Shown: positions 47,158-54,668 of the stretch, one piece after another
Layout: the number at the start of each line of letters is the position of its first letter
Position numbering within the stretch: the stretch's first letter is position 1
Assembly: GCF_008693005.1 (NCBI RefSeq)
Contig: NZ_VXKE01000005.1
Location: 49,002 to 113,001, forward strand
DNA: 64,000 nucleotides
DNA from: Helicobacter canis
GTDB lineage: Bacteria > Campylobacterota > Campylobacteria > Campylobacterales > Helicobacteraceae
Reading direction: 5' to 3'
The notes under the pieces: model-generated
What the model saw: the letters and a program-made list of their open reading frames with translations, nothing else
What the model was told of the DNA's origin: nothing
Database searches by the model: none
Program-made: the position numbers and the translations under genes

Positions 47158-48035
47158 TTCGCATTTTTGAGTGTATTCCAAAACTTCTCATCAAATGCTT
47201 TGTCATCGCCGATTTTTGGGGCTTGGGATTTTGGCTGAGATTGGGACTTAGCCACATCTTGTCGCGGGATTTTATCAAGCAGCAAATTGCTCTTCTCTCC
47301 TAGAAGCACCATATAAAAATACTCTTTTGTCTCAATGATGATGACTTTGTTTTTGGGGTCGATTTGGCTTTGAGAGATGACCCTAAGCGAGTCATTAAGC
47401 CCAGATGATTTGCGCACCTGCTTGCGCACATAGAGCAAAATCACAAGGACAACAACAAGTCCTGCAATAACATACCAATACCTGCCCATATCTATATCGT
47501 GCGACTTTAGGCTATCGCTAAATGCAAAGAGTGAAGACTCCTTTGGGCTAGCTTCTTTAGGTGCGCCCTGCTCCTTTTGAAACACTTCAGCCATAGGAGC
47601 TGGCTTTAGCGTGGTGGGCGTTTGAAGCAAAGAATCCACAATCCCAGAATCCGCTGGGAAGAAGCTTAGGCGCAAGGTGTTTTTATCCTTTGAAATGCTT
47701 GGCTTGACATAGTAGCGTTTGCGTGATTCTACACTTAGGTAGAGATTCCCACCATTTGGGATAATTTCTAGCTTTTTAATCGGTGAAATTTGGAAGCTTT
47801 TGCTCCACTTGCTAGCACTTGTAACCTGTGAAATCATCGTCATCTTCTGCGCTATCTTATCTCCCGGCACGCTCGCTGTGCCCACCTCACCGCTAAAAGC
47901 AGAATCTAGCAGCAGTAGCACATCAAGCTTATCCTCCTCGGGGTAAGTTTGGATCTGCTTAAGTGTAGCAGCACTACAAATATGCGCAACTATCATAAGC
48001 ATAGCGAGCGCGTGTTGGATACCTAGCTTTTTCAT
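47154..48035 (-). CDS. fliO: flagellar biosynthesis protein FliO (large form)
   Basis: FliO helps assemble the FliPQR export gate of the flagellar type III apparatus. The 293-residue protein is the long epsilonproteobacterial form. It has a signal peptide (to about residue 23), a periplasmic beta-rich region (about 30-150, with KLEIIPNGGNLYLSVESRKR), one membrane span (WYVIAGLVVVLVILLYVRKQ) and a small cytosolic FliO domain (VIIIETKEYFYMVLLGEKSN). The FliO call rests on the C-terminal domain and the fliN neighbour. It ends overlapping the TonB-like gene by four bases. Confidence 0.85.
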   Translation of the reverse strand: MKKLGIQHALAMLMIVAHICSAATLKQIQTYPEEDKLDVLLLLDSAFSGEVGTASVPGDKIAQKMTMISQVTSASKWSKSFQISPIKKLEIIPNGGNLYLSVESRKRYYVKPSISKDKNTLRLSFFPADSGIVDSLLQTPTTLKPAPMAEVFQKEQGAPKEASPKESSLFAFSDSLKSHDIDMGRYWYVIAGLVVVLVILLYVRKQVRKSSGLNDSLRVISQSQIDPKNKVIIIETKEYFYMVLLGEKSNLLLDKIPRQDVAKSQSQPKSQAPKIGDDKAFDEKFWNTLKNAK

Positions 48036-48044
48036 CGGCGTGAG

Positions 48045-48410
48045 CTAGTCATAAGGATTTGTGCGCGCGATGTAATACACAATCGCATTAGAATCTAAAA
48101 TCTCATTTAAACGGATAGCAAGACTACGCTCATAGACCATCACTTCACCCTTGCCGATGATCCTGCCATTGACAAAGACATCAATGCTCTCTCCCGCTGG
48201 CTTTTGCAAGTCGATAATGGAGCCTTTTTCAAACTTCAAAATCTCTGCTAAAGGGATTTTAGAAGAGCCTAGCTCCGCTGTAAAGACCACCCCCATATCA
48301 AGCAAGCCACCATAGTTCTCCATCATATCTTCAAGATAAGATGCAAGCTCGATCTCTTCTTGTGTATGTGCTTTTTGCTTATCGAGTATGGAGCTTGGTT
48401 TATCTGCCAT
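48045..48410 (-). CDS. fliN: flagellar motor switch protein FliN
   Basis: FliN builds the base of the flagellar C-ring and helps set rotation direction. The 121-residue protein has a charged N-terminal helix (LDKQKAHTQEEIELASYLED), then the SpoA domain with MGVVFTAELGSSKIPLAEIL, LQKPAGESIDVFVNGRIIGK and GEVMVYERSLAIRLNEIL. AAGGGATTTTT precedes ATG 48410. It is nine bases downstream of the CheX-like gene and nine bases upstream of fliO. Sequence and size are normal. Confidence 0.97.
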   Translation of the reverse strand: MADKPSSILDKQKAHTQEEIELASYLEDMMENYGGLLDMGVVFTAELGSSKIPLAEILKFEKGSIIDLQKPAGESIDVFVNGRIIGKGEVMVYERSLAIRLNEILDSNAIVYYIARTNPYD

Positions 48411-48419
48411 AAAAATCCC

Positions 48420-48827
48420 TTATTTACTACTTCGTAGGAAAATGCTGCAGTGCCCAGAGCCTTTTAAGCGGAAGTGGATCCCCTGATCGTAGTCCTTTAT
48501 CACGCGAATCCCTAAAAACTCTGGCGTAGAAATATTGAAATTGATCTTGCGCTCTTGCGCGATGACCTTAGCGTGCCCCACGGTAAGATTTGCCAGCTCT
48601 CGCGCCATATCTTCTAGCGCGTCATCGCTTGGACTCTCATCACCAAGAAAATTTAAGCACATTGTTTTTAAAAATGGTTTATTAAACACAAGCAGCACAT
48701 TTGTCTCCCTGCCGATCATCTCAATCGAAGTCAAATAGCCCTTTTTCAAAGGAATGATCGACTCCTCTGGCTTCACGCTAATGGAGTCTTTAATCACTTC
48801 AAAAAAACTTTCCTTAATCACTTCCAT
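48420..48827 (-). CDS. CheX-like chemotaxis phosphatase
   Basis: CheX and CheC proteins dephosphorylate CheY-P. The 135-residue product has the family's beta-alpha layout and a clear catalytic signature: Asp73-x3-Glu77-x2-Asn80 in DMARELANLTVG and Pro102 in STPEFLG, the spacing of active CheX/CheC/FliY sites. No receiver domain is attached. It lies nine bases upstream of fliN in the same operon, so its product may act at the switch complex itself. A TACAAT box at 48858 precedes it. The target could be CheY or another response regulator. Confidence 0.8.
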   Translation of the reverse strand: MEVIKESFFEVIKDSISVKPEESIIPLKKGYLTSIEMIGRETNVLLVFNKPFLKTMCLNFLGDESPSDDALEDMARELANLTVGHAKVIAQERKINFNISTPEFLGIRVIKDYDQGIHFRLKGSGHCSIFLRSSK

Positions 48828-48857
48828 ACCAAACTCACCTTTATTGATTTTCTTTGT

Positions 48858-48863
48858 ATTGTA
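48858..48863 (-). promoter_or_regulatory. -10 box of the cheX-fliN-fliO operon
   Basis: TACAAT on the minus strand lies 30 bases before the CheX-like start. No sigma-54 or sigma-28 type element was noticed, so this looks like an early-class promoter. Confidence 0.5.
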
Positions 48864-48885
48864 GCGTAATTTTATGGCTTTGCGC

Positions 48886-49578
48886 CTATGCTTTCTCGCC
48901 CTTTAGGCAAAACTCCCGCACAAAGCAATTCGCGCATTGTGGCTTTAGTGCCTTGCACACATAGCGTCCAAAAAGCACAAATGCCTGATGTAGCGCAGAT
49001 AAATCTGTTACAAACGCTTTTTCTAGGTCTTGCTCGGTTTTCTCTGGGGTTTTGGCATTGCTTAGAGCTAAGCGGTGAGAGACGCGGAATACATGGGTAT
49101 CCACTGCCATAACATTAGCTTGGCAATATTCTAGCAGCACGACATTAGCGGTCTTTTGCCCAACACCTGCTAGCGACTTTAGCTCGGCTTGTGTAGTTGG
49201 GATTTCTCCTCCAAACCGCTCGAGCACCTGCTTTGCCATTTGGCATAAATGCTTGGCTTTGTTGTTGAAAAAAGAAATGCTTTTAATTAGCTCTTTGACT
49301 TCTTCGACATTAGCTTGCGCTAGTGCCTGCACGCTAGGATAGCGTGCAAATAAAGCTGGTGTTACAAGATTCACGCGCTTATCAGTGCATTGAGCAGAGA
49401 GCATTACACACACAAGCAGCTCATAAATATTGCGATAGATTAGCTCTGTCTTTGCCTGTGGATAGTGGGATAAAAAGCGCGCTTTAATCGTGGCGATTTG
49501 CGCCTTGCTTCTTTTAGTGGATTTAGGGCGGGAGGTGGGCTTGGTGAGGGCTTGCTTTATGCGAGATTTACTGGGCAT
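48886..49578 (-). CDS. nth: endonuclease III
   Basis: Nth removes oxidised pyrimidines and nicks the abasic site in base-excision repair. The 230-residue protein has a basic N-terminal tail, then VCVMLSAQCTDKRVNLVTPA and the helix-hairpin-helix LAGVGQKTANVVL holding the catalytic Lys. The catalytic Asp is in MAVDTHVFRVSHRL. A C-terminal [4Fe-4S] loop has four Cys in CKALKPQCANCFVREFC. AAGGATTTGA precedes ATG 49578. Its place before the flagellar genes matches H. pylori as I recall it. All key residues are present. Confidence 0.97.
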   Translation of the reverse strand: MPSKSRIKQALTKPTSRPKSTKRSKAQIATIKARFLSHYPQAKTELIYRNIYELLVCVMLSAQCTDKRVNLVTPALFARYPSVQALAQANVEEVKELIKSISFFNNKAKHLCQMAKQVLERFGGEIPTTQAELKSLAGVGQKTANVVLLEYCQANVMAVDTHVFRVSHRLALSNAKTPEKTEQDLEKAFVTDLSALHQAFVLFGRYVCKALKPQCANCFVREFCLKGEKA

Positions 49579-49644
49579 TCAAATCCTTGATAATATCTTA
49601 AAGAGAGCTACAAGTAAGCTCTAAGGTTAAGCTTAAGGCGTGGC

Positions 49645-49664
49645 TAGATTCTAGCTAGAATCTA
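49645..49664. repeat. perfect 20-base palindrome at the feoA-like stop
   Basis: TAGATTCTAGCTAGAATCTA equals its own reverse complement and overlaps the last codon of the FeoA-like gene. It joins two copies of the recurrent motif head to head, and could act as a transcript-end hairpin. Confidence 0.85.
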
Positions 49665-49889
49665 CATAGGCTCTACTTCTATCTGCCTTGCCTCTTCACT
49701 GCGCAAGGCGATGATTGTTTGATGCACTTGCACAGAGATTGTCGCTTTCTTTGCTGAAGTTTGCAAGCTTGTGATGAGCGCGCCAATGACAATCCCAAGT
49801 GATGCTAGACGCTCCTTTGCCACGATGTCTTCTAAATTGATTGCTGTAACTTTGTAGCTACGATTATACTCACAGGTATCAAGCTTCAT
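49662..49889 (-). CDS. FeoA-like protein
   Basis: FeoA-type proteins are small SH3-like partners of the ferrous iron transporter FeoB. The 75-residue product has the family pattern: an N-terminal YKVTAINLEDIVAKERLASL, the conserved turn GIVIGALITSL and the C-terminal HQTIIALRSEEARQIEVEPM, where Ala-Arg-x-Ile matches the usual LR..eA..I motif. ATG 49889 is five bases after AAGGG; GTG 49895 is rejected. No feoB is next to it. A Fur-box-like sequence covers its promoter and leader, supporting an iron role. Confidence 0.8.
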   Translation of the reverse strand: MKLDTCEYNRSYKVTAINLEDIVAKERLASLGIVIGALITSLQTSAKKATISVQVHQTIIALRSEEARQIEVEPM

Positions 49890-49898
49890 TTTCACCCT

Positions 49899-49925
49899 TA
49901 TAATGATAATGTATATTATTATAGC
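49899..49925 (-). promoter_or_regulatory. Fur-box-like operator over the feoA-like promoter
   Basis: ATAATGATAAT (49900-49910), followed by GTATATTATTATA, matches 14 of 19 positions of the E. coli Fur consensus. The minus-strand -10 box TATAAT (49918-49923) lies inside this AT-rich array and the feoA-like start is about 30 bases downstream. A repressor bound here would block transcription. The spacing of TAAT repeats also fits the Helicobacter Fur site style. Confidence 0.6.
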
Positions 49926-49946
49926 ACTTTTACCCTATGCTTGTGT

Positions 49947-49952
49947 TACAAT
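49947..49952 (+). promoter_or_regulatory. -10 box of the FkbM methyltransferase gene
   Basis: TACAAT lies 45 bases before the ATG at 49997 and is divergent from the feoA-like promoter. Confidence 0.5.
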
Positions 49953-49996
49953 CGCTAGCGCACCATTTGTGCTTAAACTTACCACAAGGAGTCTTT

Positions 49997-51018
49997 ATGA
50001 AGTTTTTAAGTCAGTTTCTCTACCAGCAGGCTTTAGCCACATCAAGCAAGCTTTATTACAAAATCTTGCTGCGCTTACGCGGGATCTTGCTGCGGCTTTG
50101 TGATCCGCTCATTACCACTACTTTTAGAGGCTATACACTTACTATGCCCTCTTCTCACACAATTTTTCTCAATCAAAAGCTCTATCCATTTTACGATATG
50201 CGCTTGCAAACTCTTGCGCAATATCTTTGTGCTAAAGATGGCAGACTTGCTATGGTTGATGTAGGCGCAAATATTGGCGATACGGCGGTGTTTTCCCAAG
50301 TAGATGGTGCTTCCTATTTGCTTATAGAAGGTGAGCAAACTTACGCCGCTCTTATCCCTGCCAATCTCCGCGCAAACCTCTCTGCCCCACTTAGTCAGCA
50401 TACAAGCACACAAAATCTAGAGTGTATGACAACTTGGACAACTAGTGGTTTTGCGGGGGGGGGGGGGACCATAAACTCTTCCATATTTGCACGACATTTT
50501 TAGGGGATAAAGACTCCTGTGGAAATTATGCAATGAGCTTACAAGATGGCAGTGGCAAGCTCATTGCCAGCTCTAGCCAATCGCCTATCTATACACTAGA
50601 TACCATAGTTCAAAAATCCAGCTTCTCTCCCAATTTCATCAAAATCGATACCGACGGCTTTGATTTTAAGGTGCTTCGTGGTGCGATAGCCACAATCAAA
50701 GCTTATGCGCCAGTTATTTACTTTGAGTGGAGCTACACGCATTTGCTTGAGCAAGCAGAATCTCCTTTAGCAATTTTCCCGCTTCTTAGAGAGCTAGGCT
50801 ATTTAGAGCTTGTGATTTTTGATAACTTTGGCACACTGCTTTGTGTTTTGCCAAGTGATGATAGGCAGAATCTAGCCTTACTTATGGACTATACAAAAGA
50901 CTCTAGCCAAATCCACTACTATGATGTGCTAGCGATCCCAAGCCAAAGTGCCTTTAACCTGCAAGAATATTTGCAGCTCTACACCAAGCAAAATGCACAG
51001 GCTAGGGAGTGGATTTAA
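49997..51018 (+). CDS. phase-variable FkbM family methyltransferase, frame broken by poly-G (OFF)
   Basis: FkbM-type enzymes O-methylate sugars or other small groups, often on surface glycans. ATG 49997 follows AAGGAGTCTTT. The first part carries the SAM motif VDVGANIGDTAVFSQ; the second part carries FIKIDTDGFDFKVLRGA and IYFEWSYTHLLE. A run of 13 G at 50455-50467 separates them. With 13 G the frame ends 11 codons later at 50503. With 11 or 14 G the frame continues through DHKLFHICTTFLGDKDSCGN into the second part, giving about 340 residues. The gene is therefore OFF here but intact otherwise, the pattern of a contingency gene, not decay. It precedes the maf gene. Confidence 0.88.
50455..50467 (+). 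repeat. poly-G tract (13) controlling the FkbM reading frame
   Basis: Thirteen consecutive G lie in the coding sequence between the two halves of the methyltransferase. One added or two lost G would restore the frame. Such tracts slip during replication. Confidence 0.95.
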
Positions 51019-51044
51019 AATTGCTTAGGGGGTTTGACAAATGC

Positions 51045-51050
51045 TACAAT
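51045..51050 (+). promoter_or_regulatory. -10 box of the maf gene
   Basis: TACAAT lies 31 bases before ATG 51081. A TTGACA at 51034-51039 is too close (five bases) to act as its -35 box. Confidence 0.5.
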
Positions 51051-51080
51051 GATTTTAAGCAAAGTTGATAAAGGAGTCCT

Positions 51081-52988
51081 ATGTCGCATTTTGATACCAA
51101 TCTAGCCGCCTTATCTAAGGTAGATCCCCTGCTTTATCTAGCATTAAAGTCCTTCACCCCTAATCAAAACTACGAAGTCTTTATGGATAGCGATCCTGTT
51201 AATTACAATATCATCGATACCAAAAATGCCAAAGCTCTCTATCTTACAAAGCCTATTGATGAGATTATGGAGAGAAACTCCCAGCTCAATAGCTACTCTT
51301 ACTATCCATTTTTATATCTCTATGGCTTGGGCAATGGCGTGCTTATACGCTTACTATTTAACTCACAAAGACAGCGCATAGTGGTGTTTGAGCCAGAGCT
51401 TGAGATTATTTTCATCGTGCTAAATTTACTTGATTTCTCCAAGGAGCTTGCTAATAAGGAGCTAGTGATTATCTACACAAAGCAAATCGGCTATATGGGT
51501 GTGGATTCTCTCTTTGATAGCAACAAATACTCGCGTGTATTTGTTAAGACTTATGACTTGCTTGTTGCTTGCCCATATTATGAGAGCTATCACGATGATA
51601 TTTTGCGTATAAATGGCTATTTTATTAAAGCGATTGAGCAAGCAGTCGTTAGCGTGGGCAATGATGCTAAAGATTCTGTCATAGGGATTTATAACCACAT
51701 CGCTAATCTCCCAGATGCCCTGCGCACCCCAAGCCTAAAAGACCTCGTCCTAGCCCTAAAGGATAGAGATAGCGCGATTATCGTCTCTACAGGTCCTAGC
51801 TTGCATAAGCAGCTACCCTTGCTAAAGCAAGTCGCCCCCTATGCAGTGCTACTTTGCGTAGATGCGAGCTTCCCAATCCTAACAAAGCACGGCATTAAGC
51901 CAGATATTGTCCTAAGCTTAGAGCGCGTGCAAGAGAGTGCCAAATTCTACACCGATACGCCCAAGCAAGCACAAAAAGGCGTGGTTTTCGCACTTACCTC
52001 GATCGTCCATAAGCAAACAAAGCTAGCACTTAAAGGAGCAAGCGTGCAGTTTAGCTTCCGCCCTTTTGGCTACACAAGTCTCTTTGGCTTTGATGATTAT
52101 GGGTATTTAGGCATAGGAATGAGCGCGGCAAATATGGCGTATGAGCTAGCGATGCTGGCGCAGTTTAAACAATGCATATTTATCGGGCAGGATTTAGCTT
52201 TTGGCGATGATGGCAGCTCGCATTCTAAAGATGCTATTTATGGCACACAAGAAGCCCAGTATAAAAAAGAGGGCATATTTGTCCCGCGCTATGGTGGAGA
52301 GGGCGAGATAGAGACAAGCAAGATTTGGAAGCTATTTTTACACTTTTTTGAAAAGGACATTGCTAGGACATCGCCTAATATGGAAGTCATCAATGCCACA
52401 GAAGGTGGCGCGCGCATAGTGGGCACAAAGGAGCTGCCTTTTAAACAAGTAGTAGAATCTATCGTGCAAAAAGCGCAGACAAAATCTCCAATCACCCTCC
52501 CACAAGTCCCCACTAAACAAAGTGAAAAAAACATCAAAAAAGCTTATAAAAAAGTGCAAGACATCATCAAATATGGTAGCGTGCAAAAGCGCAAAATCGA
52601 GCGCGTATTCTTACAGCTTGCTAAAGAGCTAGAGCATATAGAAAAGCTAAATACCCAAAACAAGCTTGAGAAAATCAACTTCACCAAGCTTGATAGCCTA
52701 AGCGATAAAATCGATAGTATTAAACAGCTCTTTAATGAGCGGAAATTTACTAGCTATTTTATGGACGCTATACAATCCTACATCTTCCATCAAGAGCTAG
52801 ACATCGCTAAAGTGCTCGTGCTCTATACTGCCAATGAAGAAGAGATGAAAGCCAAGCAGCTACAATGGCTCTACTACCATAAATACTGGCTCTTCTCTCT
52901 TGCTGGGGGGATTGACTGCGTGATCCACACAGCGCAAAAAGCCCTTGATGAGTGGAGCAAGCAAGACCTAGCCCTAGCAAAAAGCTAG
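51081..52988 (+). CDS. motility accessory factor (Maf) family protein, DUF115
   Basis: Maf proteins of Campylobacter and Helicobacter attach pseudaminic- or legionaminic-acid type sugars to flagellin. The 635-residue protein has an N-terminal domain with LYLYGLGNGVLIRLLFNSQR and VFEPELEIIFIVLNLL, and the central DUF115 glycosyltransferase-like domain with SAIIVSTGPSLHKQLPLLKQ, LLCVDASFPILTKHGIKPDI and CIFIGQDLAFGDDGSSHS. A helical, Lys-rich C-terminal region follows. AAAGGAGTCC precedes ATG 51081. The adjacent phase-variable methyltransferase may modify the same glycan. Substrate is inferred. Confidence 0.88.
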   Translation: MSHFDTNLAALSKVDPLLYLALKSFTPNQNYEVFMDSDPVNYNIIDTKNAKALYLTKPIDEIMERNSQLNSYSYYPFLYLYGLGNGVLIRLLFNSQRQRIVVFEPELEIIFIVLNLLDFSKELANKELVIIYTKQIGYMGVDSLFDSNKYSRVFVKTYDLLVACPYYESYHDDILRINGYFIKAIEQAVVSVGNDAKDSVIGIYNHIANLPDALRTPSLKDLVLALKDRDSAIIVSTGPSLHKQLPLLKQVAPYAVLLCVDASFPILTKHGIKPDIVLSLERVQESAKFYTDTPKQAQKGVVFALTSIVHKQTKLALKGASVQFSFRPFGYTSLFGFDDYGYLGIGMSAANMAYELAMLAQFKQCIFIGQDLAFGDDGSSHSKDAIYGTQEAQYKKEGIFVPRYGGEGEIETSKIWKLFLHFFEKDIARTSPNMEVINATEGGARIVGTKELPFKQVVESIVQKAQTKSPITLPQVPTKQSEKNIKKAYKKVQDIIKYGSVQKRKIERVFLQLAKELEHIEKLNTQNKLEKINFTKLDSLSDKIDSIKQLFNERKFTSYFMDAIQSYIFHQELDIAKVLVLYTANEEEMKAKQLQWLYYHKYWLFSLAGGIDCVIHTAQKALDEWSKQDLALAKS

Positions 52989-53099
52989 AATCCACACAAA
53001 GTAGATTCTAGGAAAGAAGTAGGTTTTGGAGCAAAACGATTCTAAGGATTGCGGTAGGGCTGTGGTTGCTTTCTAAAGAAACTTCGCTTCGCTTGTTTT

Positions 53100-53189
53100 G
53101 CGCGGTTTTTAGGGTAGGAGTTACCTTAGCGGTAATGACTGCCCTAAAAATCGCGCAATCAATCCGCATTGCCTACCCAAGACTGAATC
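53100..53189 (-). repeat. dispersed inverted-repeat element, intergenic copy (A)
   Basis: In the 223-base gap after maf, GCGCGGTTTTTAGGG (53100-53114) and CCCTAAAAATCGCGC (53142-53156) form arms that match at 14 of 15 positions. On the minus strand GATTCAGTCTTGGGTAGGCA (complement of 53170-53189) precedes them. The same layout occurs at 55881-55964 inside a HAD gene. The gap contains no gene; the hairpin could also terminate maf transcription. Confidence 0.65.
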
Positions 53190-53211
53190 GCTTGACAAAA
53201 AGTGGATTCTA

Positions 53212-54279
53212 CTAGCGTGGCTGGATAGAAGCATTATCTGCGCGATTATTTTCTAAAAACTCCCATAAATCGTGCGCAGCTTTTCTATATGTTTTGGCGA
53301 TAGTAGAATCTGGCGCGAAATACACAATAGGCTTACCACTATCCCCACCCTCGCGCACTGCAGGATCTAGGGGGATTTTTGCAAGGATTGTAGTATTGTA
53401 TTTTTGCGCCAAAGGAAGTGTAGTATCTTTGCCAAAAATATCTTGCTCGCTACCGCAGTTTGCGCAAATATGACTGCTCATATTTTCCACAATGCCAGCA
53501 ATCGGGATTGAGAGCTTTTTAAACATATCCAGAGCGCGCGCGCCATCATCAAGGCTTACAAGCTGCGGGGTTGTAACAGCCACCCCCGCACCTACTGGCA
53601 CACTTTGGGCGATTGATAGCTGCGCATCTCCTGTGCCCGGTGGCATATCAAGCACAAGCACATCAAGATCCTGCCACACCACATCGCTAAACATCTGCGT
53701 AATGGCGCGCATAAGCATAGGACCTCTCCATATAAGACTCTCCCCCTCATCAAATAACATTCCCATACTCATAAGATCTACTCCATAAGCCTGCAAAGGG
53801 ATAAGTCTCTTCCCGCTTGGATCAAGCTTAGGCTTGATCCCGTGTAGCCCAAACATACGCGGAATATTTGGTCCATAAATATCTGCATCAAGCAGCCCTA
53901 CTTTCTTGCCATCCATCGCTAGGGCTATGGCGAGATTTGTTGCCACACTTGATTTGCCCACACCGCCCTTGCCTGAGCTTACCATTACAAAATGCTTCAC
54001 TTGGGGTAGGAGATTTCTCGCCTGTGGAGCGGCTTTAGATTCTGCTTGAAGCTCTGGGGTTTTGATAGTAATGACAGCTTGGATATTAGCCTTTTGCAAG
54101 ACATTATCGATCCTATCATAAAGAGCCTTAGCGACATTAGGATCGCTTGAAGGAATCGCCACTACTACTTCTACGCCACCATCAAGTTTAATTTCTTTGA
54201 CAAATCCATAGCTTACAATGTCTTTTTCAAAATTTGGATAGAGCACTTGTGATAAAAGCTTTGTGATTGTTGTTTGCAT
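53212..54279 (-). CDS. mrp: Mrp/ApbC family iron-sulfur carrier ATPase
   Basis: Mrp-type P-loop proteins bind and transfer Fe-S clusters to apoproteins. ATG 54279 follows AAGGATACAA, and nine upstream codons are dropped. The 355-residue product has an N-terminal MIP18-like domain (about 1-85), the deviant Walker A VSSGKGGVGKSSVATNLAIA near residue 105, LDADIYGPNIPRMFG and MPPGTGDAQLSIAQ. The CxxC pair for cluster binding sits in HICANCGSEQDIF. It is well conserved. Clients in this window could include FrdB, LeuC and Nth. Confidence 0.95.
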   Translation of the reverse strand: MQTTITKLLSQVLYPNFEKDIVSYGFVKEIKLDGGVEVVVAIPSSDPNVAKALYDRIDNVLQKANIQAVITIKTPELQAESKAAPQARNLLPQVKHFVMVSSGKGGVGKSSVATNLAIALAMDGKKVGLLDADIYGPNIPRMFGLHGIKPKLDPSGKRLIPLQAYGVDLMSMGMLFDEGESLIWRGPMLMRAITQMFSDVVWQDLDVLVLDMPPGTGDAQLSIAQSVPVGAGVAVTTPQLVSLDDGARALDMFKKLSIPIAGIVENMSSHICANCGSEQDIFGKDTTLPLAQKYNTTILAKIPLDPAVREGGDSGKPIVYFAPDSTIAKTYRKAAHDLWEFLENNRADNASIQPR

Positions 54280-54307
54280 TTGTATCCTTATCGATGATAT
54301 ATGCAAG

Positions 54308-54331
54308 TAGAATCTAGGTGCTTAGATTCTA
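54308..54331. repeat. inverted repeat upstream of mrp
   Basis: TAGAATCTA and TAGATTCTA, nine bases each, flank GGTGCT in the gap between mrp and the DUF493 gene. It belongs to the recurrent motif family and could be the 3' hairpin of the DUF493 gene. Confidence 0.7.
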
Positions 54332-54393
54332 GCCCTAGCCTACTTGCGCGTTGTTATGTAAAATATTTTTTATTAAATGTTGCTTAATAGAAT

Positions 54394-54651
54394 CTATAAG
54401 ACCATTTTAATGGCTTTGTGTGTGCTTAGGCTTTGGTATAGTGCATTTCTCTCTTCTTCACTCTCTACCTCAACGCTTAAGTGCATAGAGACAAATCGCC
54501 CCTTGCTTGAGTGGTTTTTCTCATCTAAAGTATAGGGCTTTGCTACAAGCTCGCTTACAATGCGCTCCAAATCTTGCTTATCTTCCCCTATGATCCTAAA
54601 CTCCCATAAGCAGGGGTAGTGTATCTCTGGCTTTCCTTCTATATGTCGCAT
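54394..54651 (-). CDS. YbeD-like DUF493 family protein
   Basis: The 85-residue product matches the DUF493 (YbeD) family of small alpha-beta ACT-like proteins, which includes H. pylori HP0495. The signature PEIHYPCLWEFRIIG is near the start and KGRFVSMHLSVEVESEEE is in the centre, followed by the family's NALYQSLSTHKAIKMVL end. It has no signal or membrane span. AGGAGCAAGCT precedes ATG 54651. It lies 17 bases after the upstream hypothetical gene. Its role is not known; E. coli YbeD neighbours lipoate genes, which are absent here. Confidence 0.85.
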   Translation of the reverse strand: MRHIEGKPEIHYPCLWEFRIIGEDKQDLERIVSELVAKPYTLDEKNHSSKGRFVSMHLSVEVESEEERNALYQSLSTHKAIKMVL

Positions 54652-54668
54652 AGCTTGCTCCTAATATG

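Noticed and set aside
50533..51018. Second half of the FkbM gene as a separate gene
   Set aside because: The open frame continues upstream to the G tract with coding-like sequence, there is no Shine-Dalgarno before 50533, and the SAM motif would be missing.
51034..51039. TTGACA as the -35 box of maf
   Set aside because: It lies only five bases from the TACAAT box, far short of the 16-18 needed.
52989..53211. Decayed gene in the maf-mrp gap
   Set aside because: No frame encodes a recognisable protein fragment; the inverted-repeat element explains most of the sequence.
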